Assembly (NCBI RefSeq): GCF_015163715.1 | Contig: NZ_JADDUM010000036.1 | Location: forward strand, 1 to 64,000 | Direction of reading: 5' to 3' | Length of the DNA: 64,000 bases | Source of the DNA: Pseudomonas cyclaminis | GTDB lineage: Bacteria; Pseudomonadota; Gammaproteobacteria; Pseudomonadales; Pseudomonadaceae | Shown here: piece after piece, positions 19,412 through 29,677 of the stretch | Position numbering within the stretch: the first letter of the stretch is position 1 | Layout: every line of letters starts with the position of its first letter | Translations under genes and position numbers: made by a program | Notes under the pieces: generated by a model | What the model saw: the letters and a program-made list of their open reading frames with translations, nothing else | The model's database searches: none | Told to the model about the DNA's origin: nothing

Positions 19412-20103
19412 GTATCAAGCTGATCACCTTCGACCTGGACGACACGCTCTGGGACAACGTACCCGTCATCATCAGCGCCGAAGCGTCGATGCGCGAATGG
19501 CTGGCCGTGCATGCCTCCAAGGTCGGCGACCTGCCGCTGGAGCATTTCGCCAGCCTGCGCCAACAGGTCCTGCAACGTCATCCGGAGCTCAAGCACCGCA
19601 TCAGCGTGTTGCGCCACCGGGTGCTGATGCACGCCTTCGAGGAGGCCGGATATCCACAGCCGCAAGCCACGGAGATGGCCGATGTGTGCTTCGAAGCGTT
19701 CATTCACGCCCGCCACCAGATCAGCGTGTTTCCGGAAGCCGAGCCGATGCTCAAGGCCCTGCGCCAGCACTTCCTGCTCGGCGTGATCACCAACGGCAAT
19801 GCCGATGTGCAGCGTGTTGGCCTGGCGGATTATTTCCATTTCGCCCTGCGCGCTGAAGATATCGGGATTGCCAAACCGGATGCGCGATTGTTTCAAGAGG
19901 CGTTGCAGCGAGGCGGCGTGGACGCCAGTGCGGCGGTGCATGTTGGCGACCATCCGGGCGATGACATCGCCGGCGCGCAGCAGGCTGGGTTGCGGGCGGT
20001 GTGGTTCAACCCGACGGGTAAGGTCTGGGAAGGCGATAAGCACCCGGATGCGCAGATTCGCAGCCTGACCGAATTACCAGCACTGCTACGCAGTTGGCAG
20101 TAA
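19408..20103 (+). CDS. HAD-superfamily hydrolase (YigB-like)
   Basis: A 231-residue HAD phosphatase. Motif I is [10 protein letters not shown] with nucleophile D9 and acid D11, motif II is VITNGN, motif III Lys is in IAKPDARLF, and motif IV is [17 protein letters not shown]. The start at 19408 overlaps the xerC stop by four bases (ATGA), so it is coupled to xerC. E. coli YigB, in the same place, dephosphorylates FMN and related sugars; the substrate here is inferred only. Confidence 0.9.
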   Translation: MSIKLITFDLDDTLWDNVPVIISAEASMREWLAVHASKVGDLPLEHFASLRQQVLQRHPELKHRISVLRHRVLMHAFEEAGYPQPQATEMADVCFEAFIHARHQISVFPEAEPMLKALRQHFLLGVITNGNADVQRVGLADYFHFALRAEDIGIAKPDARLFQEALQRGGVDASAAVHVGDHPGDDIAGAQQAGLRAVWFNPTGKVWEGDKHPDAQIRSLTELPALLRSWQ

Positions 20104-20113
20104 CACTGGAGAT

Positions 20114-20149
20114 CCAAATGTGGAGGGGCAAGCCCCCTCCCACATTTGG
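20114..20149. repeat. REP-like GC-rich hairpin
   Basis: Stem CCAAATGTGG / CCACATTTGG extended inward by GGGG / CCCC around a short loop. Same family as the hairpins at 9733 and 23694. It lies just after the HAD gene. Confidence 0.75.
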
Positions 20150-20172
20150 ATAATCACAAAGCTCACGGGCAT

Positions 20173-20200
20173 GAAAAAGCCCGCAGCGACGGCGGGCTCT
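20173..20200 (-). terminator. rho-independent terminator of sutA
   Basis: Stem AGCCCGC / GCGGGCT and a five-base T run on the minus strand, 25 bases after the sutA stop. Confidence 0.8.
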
Positions 20201-20222
20201 TTCAGCAAGCAGGTGACTGACC

Positions 20223-20549
20223 TCAGATAGGTCGGCTGCCGTACTTGTTATCCGGCTTCTTGGGTGGGTCCGCCACCACGTTAGCCTCGACTTCCTGCAC
20301 TCTGCCGCCTTTAGCGAGGAATTCTTCCATCGCACGGGCCAGGGCATCGCGCTCTTTGTTCTTGGCCTCAACGCTCGGCAATTCATCTACCGAAACAGCT
20401 GCCTTGGCTTTGCCTTTGGCCGCCGGGGCAGGTGCATCATCGCCACCGTCGTCGTCCGCAACGTCTTCCGCTGCAGCTTCAAGACCTTCTTCGGTGTCGT
20501 CTTCGTCACCTACTTCGAGTTCGTCGTTTTCCAGATCATCGTCGCTCAT
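20223..20549 (-). CDS. sutA: SutA, RNA polymerase-binding regulator of slow growth
   Basis: A 108-residue protein matching SutA, described in P. aeruginosa as an RNA polymerase-binding factor that raises expression of ribosomal and other genes during slow growth. The first 40 residues are very acidic (MSDDDLENDELEVGDEDDTEE), the middle is Ala/Lys linker, and the conserved helical core VSVDELPSVEAKNKERDALARAMEEFL ends in KYGSRPI. It stands alone with its own terminator. Confidence 0.93.
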   Translation of the reverse strand: MSDDDLENDELEVGDEDDTEEGLEAAAEDVADDDGGDDAPAPAAKGKAKAAVSVDELPSVEAKNKERDALARAMEEFLAKGGRVQEVEANVVADPPKKPDNKYGSRPI

Positions 20550-20651
20550 GTTCTACCTCATGACTTGCGAAAAGCAGATTAGTTATAGCCCAGCTTCGCC
20601 CTCTGTCGAGGTCGCCGGGGAAAAATCAACATCCACTGGATAACCAGTGGC

Positions 20652-21077
20652 TTATGCCCCATCACCGTGCAAGGTGGCGAGGACTTTACGAGCACCGCCA
20701 TGATCACGGTGCTCGCCCAGATAAACACCTTGCCAGGTCCCCATCGCCAAGCGGCCGGCCTTGACCGGCAAACTCAGCTGGCAGCCCAGGAGACTGGCCT
20801 TGAAGTGCGCCGGCAGGTCATCCGGACCTTCGTCGTTGTGTTCGAACCCGGCACGGCCTTGCGGCACCAGCGCGTTGAAGAAACGTTCGAAGTCACGGCG
20901 AACCGCCGGGTCGGCATTCTCGTTGACGGTCAACGAGGCCGAGGTGTGCTGCAACCAAAGGTGCAACAGGCCCACACGGCACGCCTTCAATTCAGGCAAG
21001 CCGGCAAGCAACTCATCGGTCACCAGGTGAAAGCCCCGGGGCTTGGCCCGCAGGGTAATCAGGGTCTGTTGCCACAT
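20652..21077 (-). CDS. YjbQ/UPF0047 family protein
   Basis: A 141-residue secondary-thiamine-phosphate-synthase-like YjbQ protein. The family signature [24 protein letters not shown] and the C-terminal LGEHRDHG are intact; His and Asp residues are thought to bind a metal. Members show weak thiamine phosphate synthase activity, but the true role is unclear. The start at 21077 is the conserved MWQQTLITL. In Pseudomonas it lies between sutA and amtB, as here. Confidence 0.9.
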   Translation of the reverse strand: MWQQTLITLRAKPRGFHLVTDELLAGLPELKACRVGLLHLWLQHTSASLTVNENADPAVRRDFERFFNALVPQGRAGFEHNDEGPDDLPAHFKASLLGCQLSLPVKAGRLAMGTWQGVYLGEHRDHGGARKVLATLHGDGA

Positions 21078-21246
21078 ACAGTTCTCCGCCCATCGGCGCG
21101 CATTCTAGCGCGCTCAGGGAAAAAACAAAGTGTCGAATACGCCTACATGCCTGTAAGACATTCGCACGGTGAAAAGTGCCGCGTGCGCCCGATCACAAAG
21201 TCAGCGTAAAAAACCGCACAGCCTCTTACGACTGACAAACGCCAGG

Positions 21247-21279
21247 CAAAAAAATGCCCGGCAAGCCGGGCATCTTTTT
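21247..21279 (-). terminator. rho-independent terminator of glnK-amtB
   Basis: Stem ATGCCCGGC / GCCGGGCAT with a seven-base T run on the minus strand, 10 bases past the amtB stop. Confidence 0.88.
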
Positions 21280-21288
21280 AACGCGTAC

Positions 21289-22626
21289 TTACAAGTTGTA
21301 GCCGCGTTCGTTGTGTTGCGCCAGGTCGAGGCCGACAGCCTCTTCCTCTTCGGTAACACGCAGGCCCATGACCATGTCGAGTACCTTGAGGATGACGTAG
21401 GTGACGATGGCCGTGTAGATCACGGTGAAGCCGACACCTTTGCACTGGATCCAGACTTGGGCTGCGATGTCAGTCACGGTGCCGAAACCGCCCAATGCAG
21501 GGGCTGCGAACACACCCGTGAGGATCGCACCGACGATACCGCCGATCCCGTGCACGCCGAATGCGTCCAGGGAGTCGTCGTAGCCGAGCTTGCGCTTGAG
21601 GCTGGTCGCGCAGAAGAAGCAGACCACACCCGCCACCAGGCCGATCACCAAGGCGCCCATTGGACCAACGGTGCCGGCGGCCGGTGTAACGGCCACCAGG
21701 CCAGCCACCACGCCCGAGGCGATGCCCAGTGCGCTTGGCTTACCGTGAGTGATCCACTCGGCGAACATCCAGCCCAGCGCCGCAGCAGCGGTAGCGATCT
21801 GAGTGACCAGCATCGCCATGCCGGCAGTGCCGTTGGCGGCGGCAGCGGAACCGGCGTTGAAGCCGAACCAGCCGATCCACAGCATTGCCGCGCCCACCAG
21901 GGTGTAACCCAGGTTGTGCGGTGCCATTGGGGTGGTCGGGAAGCCTTTACGCTTGCCGAGCACGATGCACGCCACCAGGCCAGCCACACCGGCGTTGATG
22001 TGCACCACGGTGCCGCCAGCGAAGTCCAGCACGCCCCAGTCCCACATCAGGCCGCCGTTGCCGCTCCAGACCATGTGCGCGATGGGCGCATAGACCAGGG
22101 TGAACCAGATGCCCATGAAGATCAGCATCGCGGAGAACTTCATGCGCTCAGCAAAGGCACCCACGATCAGCGCCGGGGTGATGATGGCGAAGGTCATCTG
22201 GAAGGTGATGAACACCGCTTCCGGGAACAACGCCGCAGGCCCGGTGATGCTGGCCGGGGTCACGCCCGCCAGGAACGCCTTGCCCATGCCGCCGAAGAAG
22301 GAATTGAAATTGACGACACCCTGTTCCATACCGGTGGTATCGAACGCAATGCTGTAGCCGTAGACGACCCACAGGATGCTGATCAGGCCAGTGATGGCGA
22401 AGCACTGCATCATCACCGACAGAATATTTTTGGAGCGGACCATGCCGCCGTAGAACAGCGCCAGGCCGGGGATGGTCATGAACAGCACCAGTGCGGTGGC
22501 GGTCAGCATCCAGGCGGTGTCGCCGGAGTTGAGGACTGGAGCAGCCACTTCGTCTGCCGCCATGGCCAGGCTTGGCATTACGATGGACAACAGGGCTCCG
22601 AGCCCTGCGAATTTACGCAGAGTCAT
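21289..22626 (-). CDS. amtB: ammonium transporter AmtB
   Basis: A 445-residue Amt/Rh ammonium channel in the inner membrane. An N-terminal signal (residues 1-22, ending MPSLAMAA) precedes eleven hydrophobic segments. The conserved DFAGGTVVHINAGVAGLVA carries one pore His, and DDSLDAFGVHGIGGIVGA carries the second. The start at 22626 (MTLRKFAGLG) has GGAG upstream and fits the mature protein; the in-frame extension to 22740 runs into glnK and is rejected. Gating by GlnK is expected from the family and the shared operon. Confidence 0.96.
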   Translation of the reverse strand: MTLRKFAGLGALLSIVMPSLAMAADEVAAPVLNSGDTAWMLTATALVLFMTIPGLALFYGGMVRSKNILSVMMQCFAITGLISILWVVYGYSIAFDTTGMEQGVVNFNSFFGGMGKAFLAGVTPASITGPAALFPEAVFITFQMTFAIITPALIVGAFAERMKFSAMLIFMGIWFTLVYAPIAHMVWSGNGGLMWDWGVLDFAGGTVVHINAGVAGLVACIVLGKRKGFPTTPMAPHNLGYTLVGAAMLWIGWFGFNAGSAAAANGTAGMAMLVTQIATAAAALGWMFAEWITHGKPSALGIASGVVAGLVAVTPAAGTVGPMGALVIGLVAGVVCFFCATSLKRKLGYDDSLDAFGVHGIGGIVGAILTGVFAAPALGGFGTVTDIAAQVWIQCKGVGFTVIYTAIVTYVILKVLDMVMGLRVTEEEEAVGLDLAQHNERGYNL

Positions 22627-22660
22627 ATTGTTTTCTCCTGGGGCGTTGGGGTTTGGCGGC

Positions 22661-23421
<761 letters not shown>

Positions 23422-23682
23422 ATGCTCGCGCCCAAAGACCTCCTCGACGCCCTGAGCGGCCACGCCTCTCGCCTGTTCAGCGGCGAAACCCCGCTGCCCC
23501 GCAATGAAATCGAAAGTCAGTTCAAGGCTTTGCTGCAAAGTGGTTTCAGCAAGCTTGATCTGGTCAGCCGGGAAGAATTTGATAGCCAGATGGTAGTGCT
23601 CGCCCGCACCCGTGCGCGGCTGGAGAGTCTGGAGGCTAAAGTCGCGGAGCTGGAAGCGCGGTTGACACCTGCGGCTGAATAA
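23422..23682 (+). CDS. ubiK: UbiK ubiquinone biosynthesis accessory factor
   Basis: An 86-residue UbiK/YqiC-family protein (formerly DUF526, membrane fusogenic activity). The N-terminal half is amphipathic helix (PKDLLDALSGHASRLFSG), and the C-terminal half is a leucine coiled coil (ARTRARLESLEAKVAELEARL). It supports aerobic ubiquinone synthesis through UbiJ in E. coli. Length and position before comM match Pseudomonas. Confidence 0.92.
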   Translation: MLAPKDLLDALSGHASRLFSGETPLPRNEIESQFKALLQSGFSKLDLVSREEFDSQMVVLARTRARLESLEAKVAELEARLTPAAE

Positions 23683-23693
23683 ATGCGATCAGT

Positions 23694-23719
23694 GTGGGAA
23701 GGGGCCAGTCCTCTCCCAC
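23694..23719. repeat. REP-like hairpin, degenerate
   Basis: Stem GTGGGA / TCCCAC with imperfect GG/CC extension, between ubiK and comM. It resembles the other two REP-like hairpins. Confidence 0.6.
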
Positions 23720-23823
23720 CTTTGCTCTGGATACGTTCTGTAAAACCTCCCCGCCTCGCCCTTCTCCACCTCGTCTACCCTTGAAAAACCGCAGGAAGCG
23801 GCCTCCCACTTCAAGGAACGAGC

Positions 23824-24741
23824 ATGTCCCTCGCTATCGTCCACAGCCGCGCCCAGGTCGGCGTAGAAGCCCCTGCCGTCACCGTCGAGGTGCACATGGC
23901 CAATGGTTTGCCGTCCTTGACCCTGGTGGGTTTACCCGAAACCGCCGTCAAGGAAAGCAAGGACCGCGTGCGCAGCGCCATACTCAACTGCGCCCTGCAA
24001 TACCCCTCGCGCCGTATCACCCTCAACCTCGCGCCCGCCGACCTGCCCAAGGACGGCGGGCGTTTTGATTTGGCGATTGCGTTGGGGATCCTCGCCGCCA
24101 GTGTGCAAGTGCCGGCGTTGATGCTCGATGACGTGGAATGCCTGGGTGAGTTGGCGTTGTCCGGTGAAGTGCGCGCAGTGAAAGGTGTGTTGCCGGCTGC
24201 TTTAGCGGCGCGCAAGGCCGGGCGCACGGTGATAGTGCCGCGGGCGAACGCGGAGGAAGCGTGCCTGGCGTCGGGTTTGAAAGTGATTGCCGTGGATCAC
24301 TTGCTGCAGGTGGTGGCGCACCTCAATGGGCATGTGCCGATTGAGCCCTACAAATCCGATGGTTTGCAGTACCTGAACAAGCCATACCCGGACTTGAGCG
24401 AAGTGCAGGGCCAACTGGCGGCCAAGCGGGCATTGCTGATTGCCGCAGCGGGCGCACATAACCTGCTGTTCAGTGGGCCACCGGGTACCGGCAAGACCTT
24501 GCTCGCCAGCCGCCTGCCCGGTTTGCTGCCACCGCTGAGCGAACAGGAGGCCCTCGAAGTGGCGGCCATTCAGTCAGTGGTCAGTCTCGCCCCACTGAGC
24601 CACTGGCCGCACCGGCCGTTCCGCCAGCCGCACCACTCGGCGTCAGGGCCGGCATTGGTGGGCGGTGGGTCGAAACCGCAGCCAGGGGAAATCACCCTGG
24701 CGCACCATGGCGTGCTGTTTTTGGATGAGTTGATATTTTGA
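23824..24741 (+). pseudogene. comM: ComM/YifB AAA+ ATPase, truncated by island insertion
   Basis: ComM is a helicase-like AAA+ protein (Mg-chelatase family) that drives branch migration in natural transformation. Full length is near 500 residues; here 305 remain. The N-terminal Lon-protease-like domain (1-190) and Walker A SGPPGTGKTLLASRL are intact, and the reading breaks right after HHGVLFLDEL, the Walker B motif, where the normal PEF continuation is replaced by IF and a stop. Low-GC sequence begins at about 24733. The remaining 3' part of comM is not found anywhere in the window. Confidence 0.93.
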
Positions 24742-24797
24742 CTTTTTAGGTTTGGCTGTCAAAAATCGAATTTAGACCGTCAGATCAAGGGTTTACC

Positions 24798-27080
24798 ATG
24801 GCATTTCCGTCCGTAGAATCGTTACCAATCTTCTCAAATGGAGTCCACTATGATCATTACCCGTTTGAGCAGCTGGATGAACACCAAAGGGCAATATTTA
24901 GCGACGCAATGTCGAGCCGTGGTCGGCTATGTTCATCGGTGGTGCAGATTACGCTGAAGAGCTTTGAGTGCTACCTCCAGATAACCCGTCAGTTGGTAAC
25001 TCCGCGATCGCAATCGAAATTCCGAAAAATGGCGGAAGGCTTTCTGGGTTTTTTATATTCAGAACAACATGTTGAAACGGCTCCGTCACTTCGATCCCAA
25101 CGAGCGAAGTTTTTTATATCAGTAATTCCTTTCCTATCAGCAATATACCCCACCAAAAAAGATTACTCATTTCCTCTGACCATCGAAGCAATAGACAAAT
25201 ACCTAAATGTGTTGAATGGCTTAGAGCAATGCCCGAAAAAAATAGAATATTGGCGAGGGTGGCCGTTGCAGAACGTTTCTGGAGGGACGCATTTTCTTCC
25301 CTTATGGGCATTTTACCGAAAGCTTGGTGCAGAATTTACAAGGAAACTCTATTCTGAAACTCATATCTTCCTTTCAGGAAGGCGTTATCGAGCAATGCCA
25401 TTGCTATCGTATCTAGGAGATTTTATAGAGGCTCAACCATCAGATATCACACCTACACACTTAACTTCAGACGTATTCATGAATGAATTCTGGGATCGTT
25501 TTGTAAAGTATTACGTTACAACAGCATATGATAGCGGACAAGGCCAGAAATTAAGCACCATCGCATCGGCCTGGAACGTGCAATTCTCAGCTTTCGTACG
25601 CAACCAACTCATTCCGGCATCAGTACTAAGTGGGGGATATGCTGGATTACCCGTTTTACCAAAGAGACTGTATAACAATGCGGCCTCCAGAATCAGCACA
25701 GGAAATGACGGAACGCTGGTTCATTCAAAATTATTGCACGATATTCCACTAGAGGTGACAGACCAAGCGGCCATCTACAATATTTTTGATAATCTAACAT
25801 CATCAATGAATGACTTAACAACCTGGGCTAAAGCTGAGGTGGCAGATCTAGAGGCCAGACTAAATCGTCGGTTACGAGAATCACCTAATGGAAAACTCCG
25901 CCGGATCGGTGGACTTGGAGAAAAAGAGGGCGGCCAAATTCAATGGATGAGAGATCGCAATAATCCAGCATGCTTTGCTAATGCAGCACGAAATATCGAA
26001 GATCACTCCTATTCATATATAATGGAGCGAGCTGTCCAAATTTTTGCTTCGCCATTTGCAGAAACAGCATATGAGCTAGGATTAGCAACAACAGGCTCAT
26101 TGTACCCACATTGCCTACTACTCGTAAGTTTGTATCCAAAAATTACCGTTGGCTTCTTGGAAAACTTGGAGATATATGATGAGCATGGAAAAAAAATTGG
26201 TTTCATCCGAACCGACAACGGGTATCAGTTAGTTGGGTATAAACTCCGTAGAGGGCACCGTGAAGCTGAGCAGGTGATTAGCCTTTGCGAGTACGGTGCA
26301 TATCTTGTTCAACAAATAATCGATGTCACCGACTACGGAAGACGATACCTACAATCTATTGGAGACGATAATTACAGATATTTATTATTATCTGCAGTTA
26401 GAAGCTTCGGCAAATTTCAGCGACCAAAGTTAGCTTCGGTTACCACTTCGCCCATCCCCATAGAAAGACTCGTATCCGGCTTAAAGAAATACACAAACCT
26501 AAATCATGCTGACGCTACGTACCTCGCACAACGCGCTAATCTCTCCACAGTTCGCGCGACCGCTGGAGTAATGATCTATTTAGAATCAAAAAGCGCAAAA
26601 AAAATGTCCGAAGCTCTTGGCCATAAATCATTTGATCCATCGTTGTTAGCACGCTATCTCCCAGCACCCATTTGGGATTTCTTTCAGGATCGATGGATTA
26701 GAATTTTTCAAGCAGGAATAATTATCGAAGCGATGGATGGGAGCCCTTACAAACTGAAGGCTTCAGGTTTTGACAGCTTAGAACAGGTTGAGGAGTTTTT
26801 ATTAAACCACTCGATAAAACTACCCCCTGAGGAATCAAACACTCGCTTTAGCGAGGCGCGGCCCGACAGCTCTATATTGGTATCACTGAATGAACAAATT
26901 TTTGAAGAACTATTAAAGCTTAATGATTCAAGGTACAAATCCAGCAGTCATTTACAATCAAGTCTTTGGAGAGATCTCAGCTCTAAAATAATCACTCACG
27001 TTGACTCATGCCTCAGTGATCGACCAGACATTCAGTTTGCACTCTCTAACGCTAAAAATAAACTAGGGATAACCATTTAA
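24798..27080 (+). CDS. divergent tyrosine-recombinase-like protein, first gene of island module
   Basis: A 760-residue protein with no clear named family. The C-terminal part (about 575-625) reads LSTVRATAGVMIYLESKSAKKMSEALGHKSFDPSLLARYLP, which follows the layout of tyrosine-recombinase box II (basic residue, helix, LGH, Tyr) but lacks a clear HxxR motif, so it may be a catalytically degenerate recombinase. The remaining 550 residues are unassigned and hold many aromatic residues. GC is far below the flanking core. Its stop abuts the next ATG with no gap, so it is co-translated with the two active recombinases. It may be a DNA-binding or targeting subunit; this is inference. Confidence 0.7.
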   Translation: MAFPSVESLPIFSNGVHYDHYPFEQLDEHQRAIFSDAMSSRGRLCSSVVQITLKSFECYLQITRQLVTPRSQSKFRKMAEGFLGFLYSEQHVETAPSLRSQRAKFFISVIPFLSAIYPTKKDYSFPLTIEAIDKYLNVLNGLEQCPKKIEYWRGWPLQNVSGGTHFLPLWAFYRKLGAEFTRKLYSETHIFLSGRRYRAMPLLSYLGDFIEAQPSDITPTHLTSDVFMNEFWDRFVKYYVTTAYDSGQGQKLSTIASAWNVQFSAFVRNQLIPASVLSGGYAGLPVLPKRLYNNAASRISTGNDGTLVHSKLLHDIPLEVTDQAAIYNIFDNLTSSMNDLTTWAKAEVADLEARLNRRLRESPNGKLRRIGGLGEKEGGQIQWMRDRNNPACFANAARNIEDHSYSYIMERAVQIFASPFAETAYELGLATTGSLYPHCLLLVSLYPKITVGFLENLEIYDEHGKKIGFIRTDNGYQLVGYKLRRGHREAEQVISLCEYGAYLVQQIIDVTDYGRRYLQSIGDDNYRYLLLSAVRSFGKFQRPKLASVTTSPIPIERLVSGLKKYTNLNHADATYLAQRANLSTVRATAGVMIYLESKSAKKMSEALGHKSFDPSLLARYLPAPIWDFFQDRWIRIFQAGIIIEAMDGSPYKLKASGFDSLEQVEEFLLNHSIKLPPEESNTRFSEARPDSSILVSLNEQIFEELLKLNDSRYKSSSHLQSSLWRDLSSKIITHVDSCLSDRPDIQFALSNAKNKLGITI

Positions 27081-29174
27081 ATGAGCGCGAAAGAAAACAT
27101 TCACGCGTTGGCCTTTCTGGAGGAAATGTTCCCCTCCCAGAAAACTCGGTTTGAAAGCGAATGGTTGACCTCGGACTTTGATTCAAATATATGGTGCTTT
27201 GATTTCGCGCGCGGGCATAGATTTTGTATAAATTTCAACTTAGAGCTCGAGGACGGGTCTAAACTTTCCGACCCCAAAAACAAAAAATTACTGCAATTGT
27301 TCAAAAACTGGATAACCGTTCAGAATACCCAAAATTTAAATCAAGGGGTAAAACCAGGCAGTATCACCGCGTACGCTAACACGCGAAGAGCGATAAACAT
27401 CATTGACTACCTTTTGCTAAACAGTTCGCGCCTTAAGCTCGCCAGCCATGGATTGAATCTTCTAACAGAAAACGATGTCGCATCGTTTTTTTATCAGTTG
27501 TCGAGTTCGGAGAAAATTGCCGAAGGGGTCTATAACTGGCGGCAAACCGTGGTCGATTTCCTAAGAAGATCCAGTGAGTGTAGCGATCAGATTGTCTTAC
27601 GTTTCGCTGAAAAAAATCCCGATCTCTATTTTTTAATGATTCAAAATGAAACAGCGTATGGCCTTACGCCAAGCGAAACTCTTAAAGTCAAAATATGGCT
27701 ACACGAGAACGATTATTACAGCCCCATTCTTAGCTCAGGGTACAGGTTATCGGTAAGCATCACTCGACTGGCATCACACATCTATAAAAATACCCTTGTG
27801 GGGGGCGCTATAAAAAGTGCTTTACCTGAGCTAAATCTGGCCCCTTATCCAGGGATGACAACTGAGTACAATGTAGTTAGCGTTCGCGCGGCAAATGAAG
27901 ACTCGATGTCAGATCGACAGTTTACCAAATATTATGCAACTTTTATGGCGATAAACAAACTTCCAGAATTAGGAATTGAAATTCCCAGTCATGCTTTTAC
28001 TACGCTCAGTTTGAGTTCTTTGAAAGCGCACCTAAATTTAGCGCAAACCATGCGGTTTAAGACATTGAGGCCGAGCATCCTATTACCCGCTCTGCAGAAG
28101 GCTATCGATTTTATTTACGAGTACGGGGATGACATTTTCCAATCTGCTTCTGCTGTTATTGCTGCTCAAGCAAAGTATGGTGAGAGCGTAAATGATCCGA
28201 ATTCGGATTGGTGGGTTCGCAAAGCTATCGCACCTCGTTTAGCTGAATTAGGAGTACAGTGCTGGAGTCTCAGCTCCAAGATGCTGGCTGGCAAAAAACT
28301 CTCTAAAGAACTTAGAGAAAACAAAGTTCAGGAATATTTTAAGAGACTTCGCAATAACGAGGGGCTGTGGGAACTGTTACGAGTATATTATGGCGCAGCG
28401 CAATTAATCATCGGATTACTGATGGCGCGACGCCAATCGGAACTTACAAGCCTGATGCCGTTTGAGTGCCTTGATGAATCAAAGCGCAATTTAGTTTTTT
28501 TTAACGCAAAGTCCGGATTTTTATCCAATAAACAAGTTTTAAAGAGACCCATTCCAAGTATCGGGGTTCATATTATTGAAACATTGGAAAACTTCCAAAG
28601 TCTGCTGCTCAAAAATAAACTTATTACTGAACATACATATTTGTTCGCGCCGCCTGACAGATATGCAAAAGGACTAAAAAAGAGCTTACATTCGCCCGCC
28701 TACAATAGAAGTATTGATTTTTTCTGCGACTACATTGAGGCACCGCGAAACAGCGAAGGATCAAGATTTTATTTCCGCCAGCACCAACTTAGGCGCGGCT
28801 TTTCGATGATATTTTTTTGGGGCAATTCGTTTGGTGGTCTTGACACATTACGATGGTTCTTGGGCCATGCGGATCTTGAACACCTCTATCATTACATTAC
28901 TGAAGCGACTCCTGGAGAAGTACTTCGCGGTGTAAAAGCTGCTTACCTAGCAGACTCCTTGGCGGCTGGCGACAAAGAGGTATCTAATGAACTCGCGGCA
29001 GCTCTATTTTCACATTTTGGAACATCTGAATTTACCATACTGGATTCTCAAGAAGTTGAAACCTACTTGGAAACGCTCATCGAAAACCACTCGCTGACTG
29101 TCGAGCCGCATTTTATTAAAGTAGACGACGTAACTACCTATAGACTTGTAACGAAGCTGATAAAATCAATATGA
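27081..29174 (+). CDS. tyrosine recombinase, large, second gene of island module
   Basis: A 697-residue site-specific recombinase. The catalytic residues are visible: Arg in LLMARRQSELTSL (about 449), His and Arg in QHQLRRGFSM (about 568-571), His in RWFLGHADLEH (about 595) and the Tyr in LYHYITEA (about 604). The N-terminal 400 residues are unusually long for an integrase and of unknown fold. It overlaps the next small gene by four bases. Composition is low-GC like its neighbours. It probably performs excision and integration of the island together with the 457-residue recombinase. Confidence 0.85.
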   Translation: MSAKENIHALAFLEEMFPSQKTRFESEWLTSDFDSNIWCFDFARGHRFCINFNLELEDGSKLSDPKNKKLLQLFKNWITVQNTQNLNQGVKPGSITAYANTRRAINIIDYLLLNSSRLKLASHGLNLLTENDVASFFYQLSSSEKIAEGVYNWRQTVVDFLRRSSECSDQIVLRFAEKNPDLYFLMIQNETAYGLTPSETLKVKIWLHENDYYSPILSSGYRLSVSITRLASHIYKNTLVGGAIKSALPELNLAPYPGMTTEYNVVSVRAANEDSMSDRQFTKYYATFMAINKLPELGIEIPSHAFTTLSLSSLKAHLNLAQTMRFKTLRPSILLPALQKAIDFIYEYGDDIFQSASAVIAAQAKYGESVNDPNSDWWVRKAIAPRLAELGVQCWSLSSKMLAGKKLSKELRENKVQEYFKRLRNNEGLWELLRVYYGAAQLIIGLLMARRQSELTSLMPFECLDESKRNLVFFNAKSGFLSNKQVLKRPIPSIGVHIIETLENFQSLLLKNKLITEHTYLFAPPDRYAKGLKKSLHSPAYNRSIDFFCDYIEAPRNSEGSRFYFRQHQLRRGFSMIFFWGNSFGGLDTLRWFLGHADLEHLYHYITEATPGEVLRGVKAAYLADSLAAGDKEVSNELAAALFSHFGTSEFTILDSQEVETYLETLIENHSLTVEPHFIKVDDVTTYRLVTKLIKSI

Positions 29175-29677
29175 GCAAAAAACTCCACTCGACAATCAAC
29201 CTTTACAATTTGCTTCTCGATATTGCCTCTCATCCGCACAAATACCGGGAATCATCGATAGGAGTTTTCTTAAAATCACAAGGCTCATTATCTCGATACT
29301 CAGCTCCGGATAAAAGTATCTATCCTTGCTCTTTAAATACGTTGAAGACCCGTGCGGATTGCTTCCTTGCAGGAGGCTTTGAGGCTATGGACCATGCAAG
29401 AATTTTGGCACTAAAAGCATTTCCCCCAGTAAAGGCTCTGATTTCCGCCCAAAACAAACCTAGAACGTTAAAAGATGACGTCATTGCCCTTAAGAGAGAA
29501 ATACAGTTTCTCAACGAAGAAATTCTTTGCTACACCATCGCATTAGAATCAAGCATGGAACAGGCGAGAGGGTACGCCAGGAAGACAAATAATATAGTAA
29601 ATATTCAACTCTGCGAAAAACAACAATCGGAAATTTACGCGCTATTGAAACACCCCAGGGCCACTGCCAATGACTAA
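29171..29677 (+). CDS. small coiled-coil protein of the recombinase module
   Basis: A 168-residue protein lying between two recombinases, overlapping both (four bases at the start, eight at the end). The N-terminal part may be helix-turn-helix-like (SLNTLKTRADCFLAGGFEAMD), and residues of about 98-160 form a probable coiled coil (LKDDVIALKREIQFLNEEILC). Position and size recall TnpC of Tn554 and the small GmtX protein of Gamma-Mobile-Trio islands, which are accessory factors. I cannot prove homology by eye. No catalytic motif is seen. Confidence 0.75.
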   Translation: MSKKLHSTINLYNLLLDIASHPHKYRESSIGVFLKSQGSLSRYSAPDKSIYPCSLNTLKTRADCFLAGGFEAMDHARILALKAFPPVKALISAQNKPRTLKDDVIALKREIQFLNEEILCYTIALESSMEQARGYARKTNNIVNIQLCEKQQSEIYALLKHPRATAND

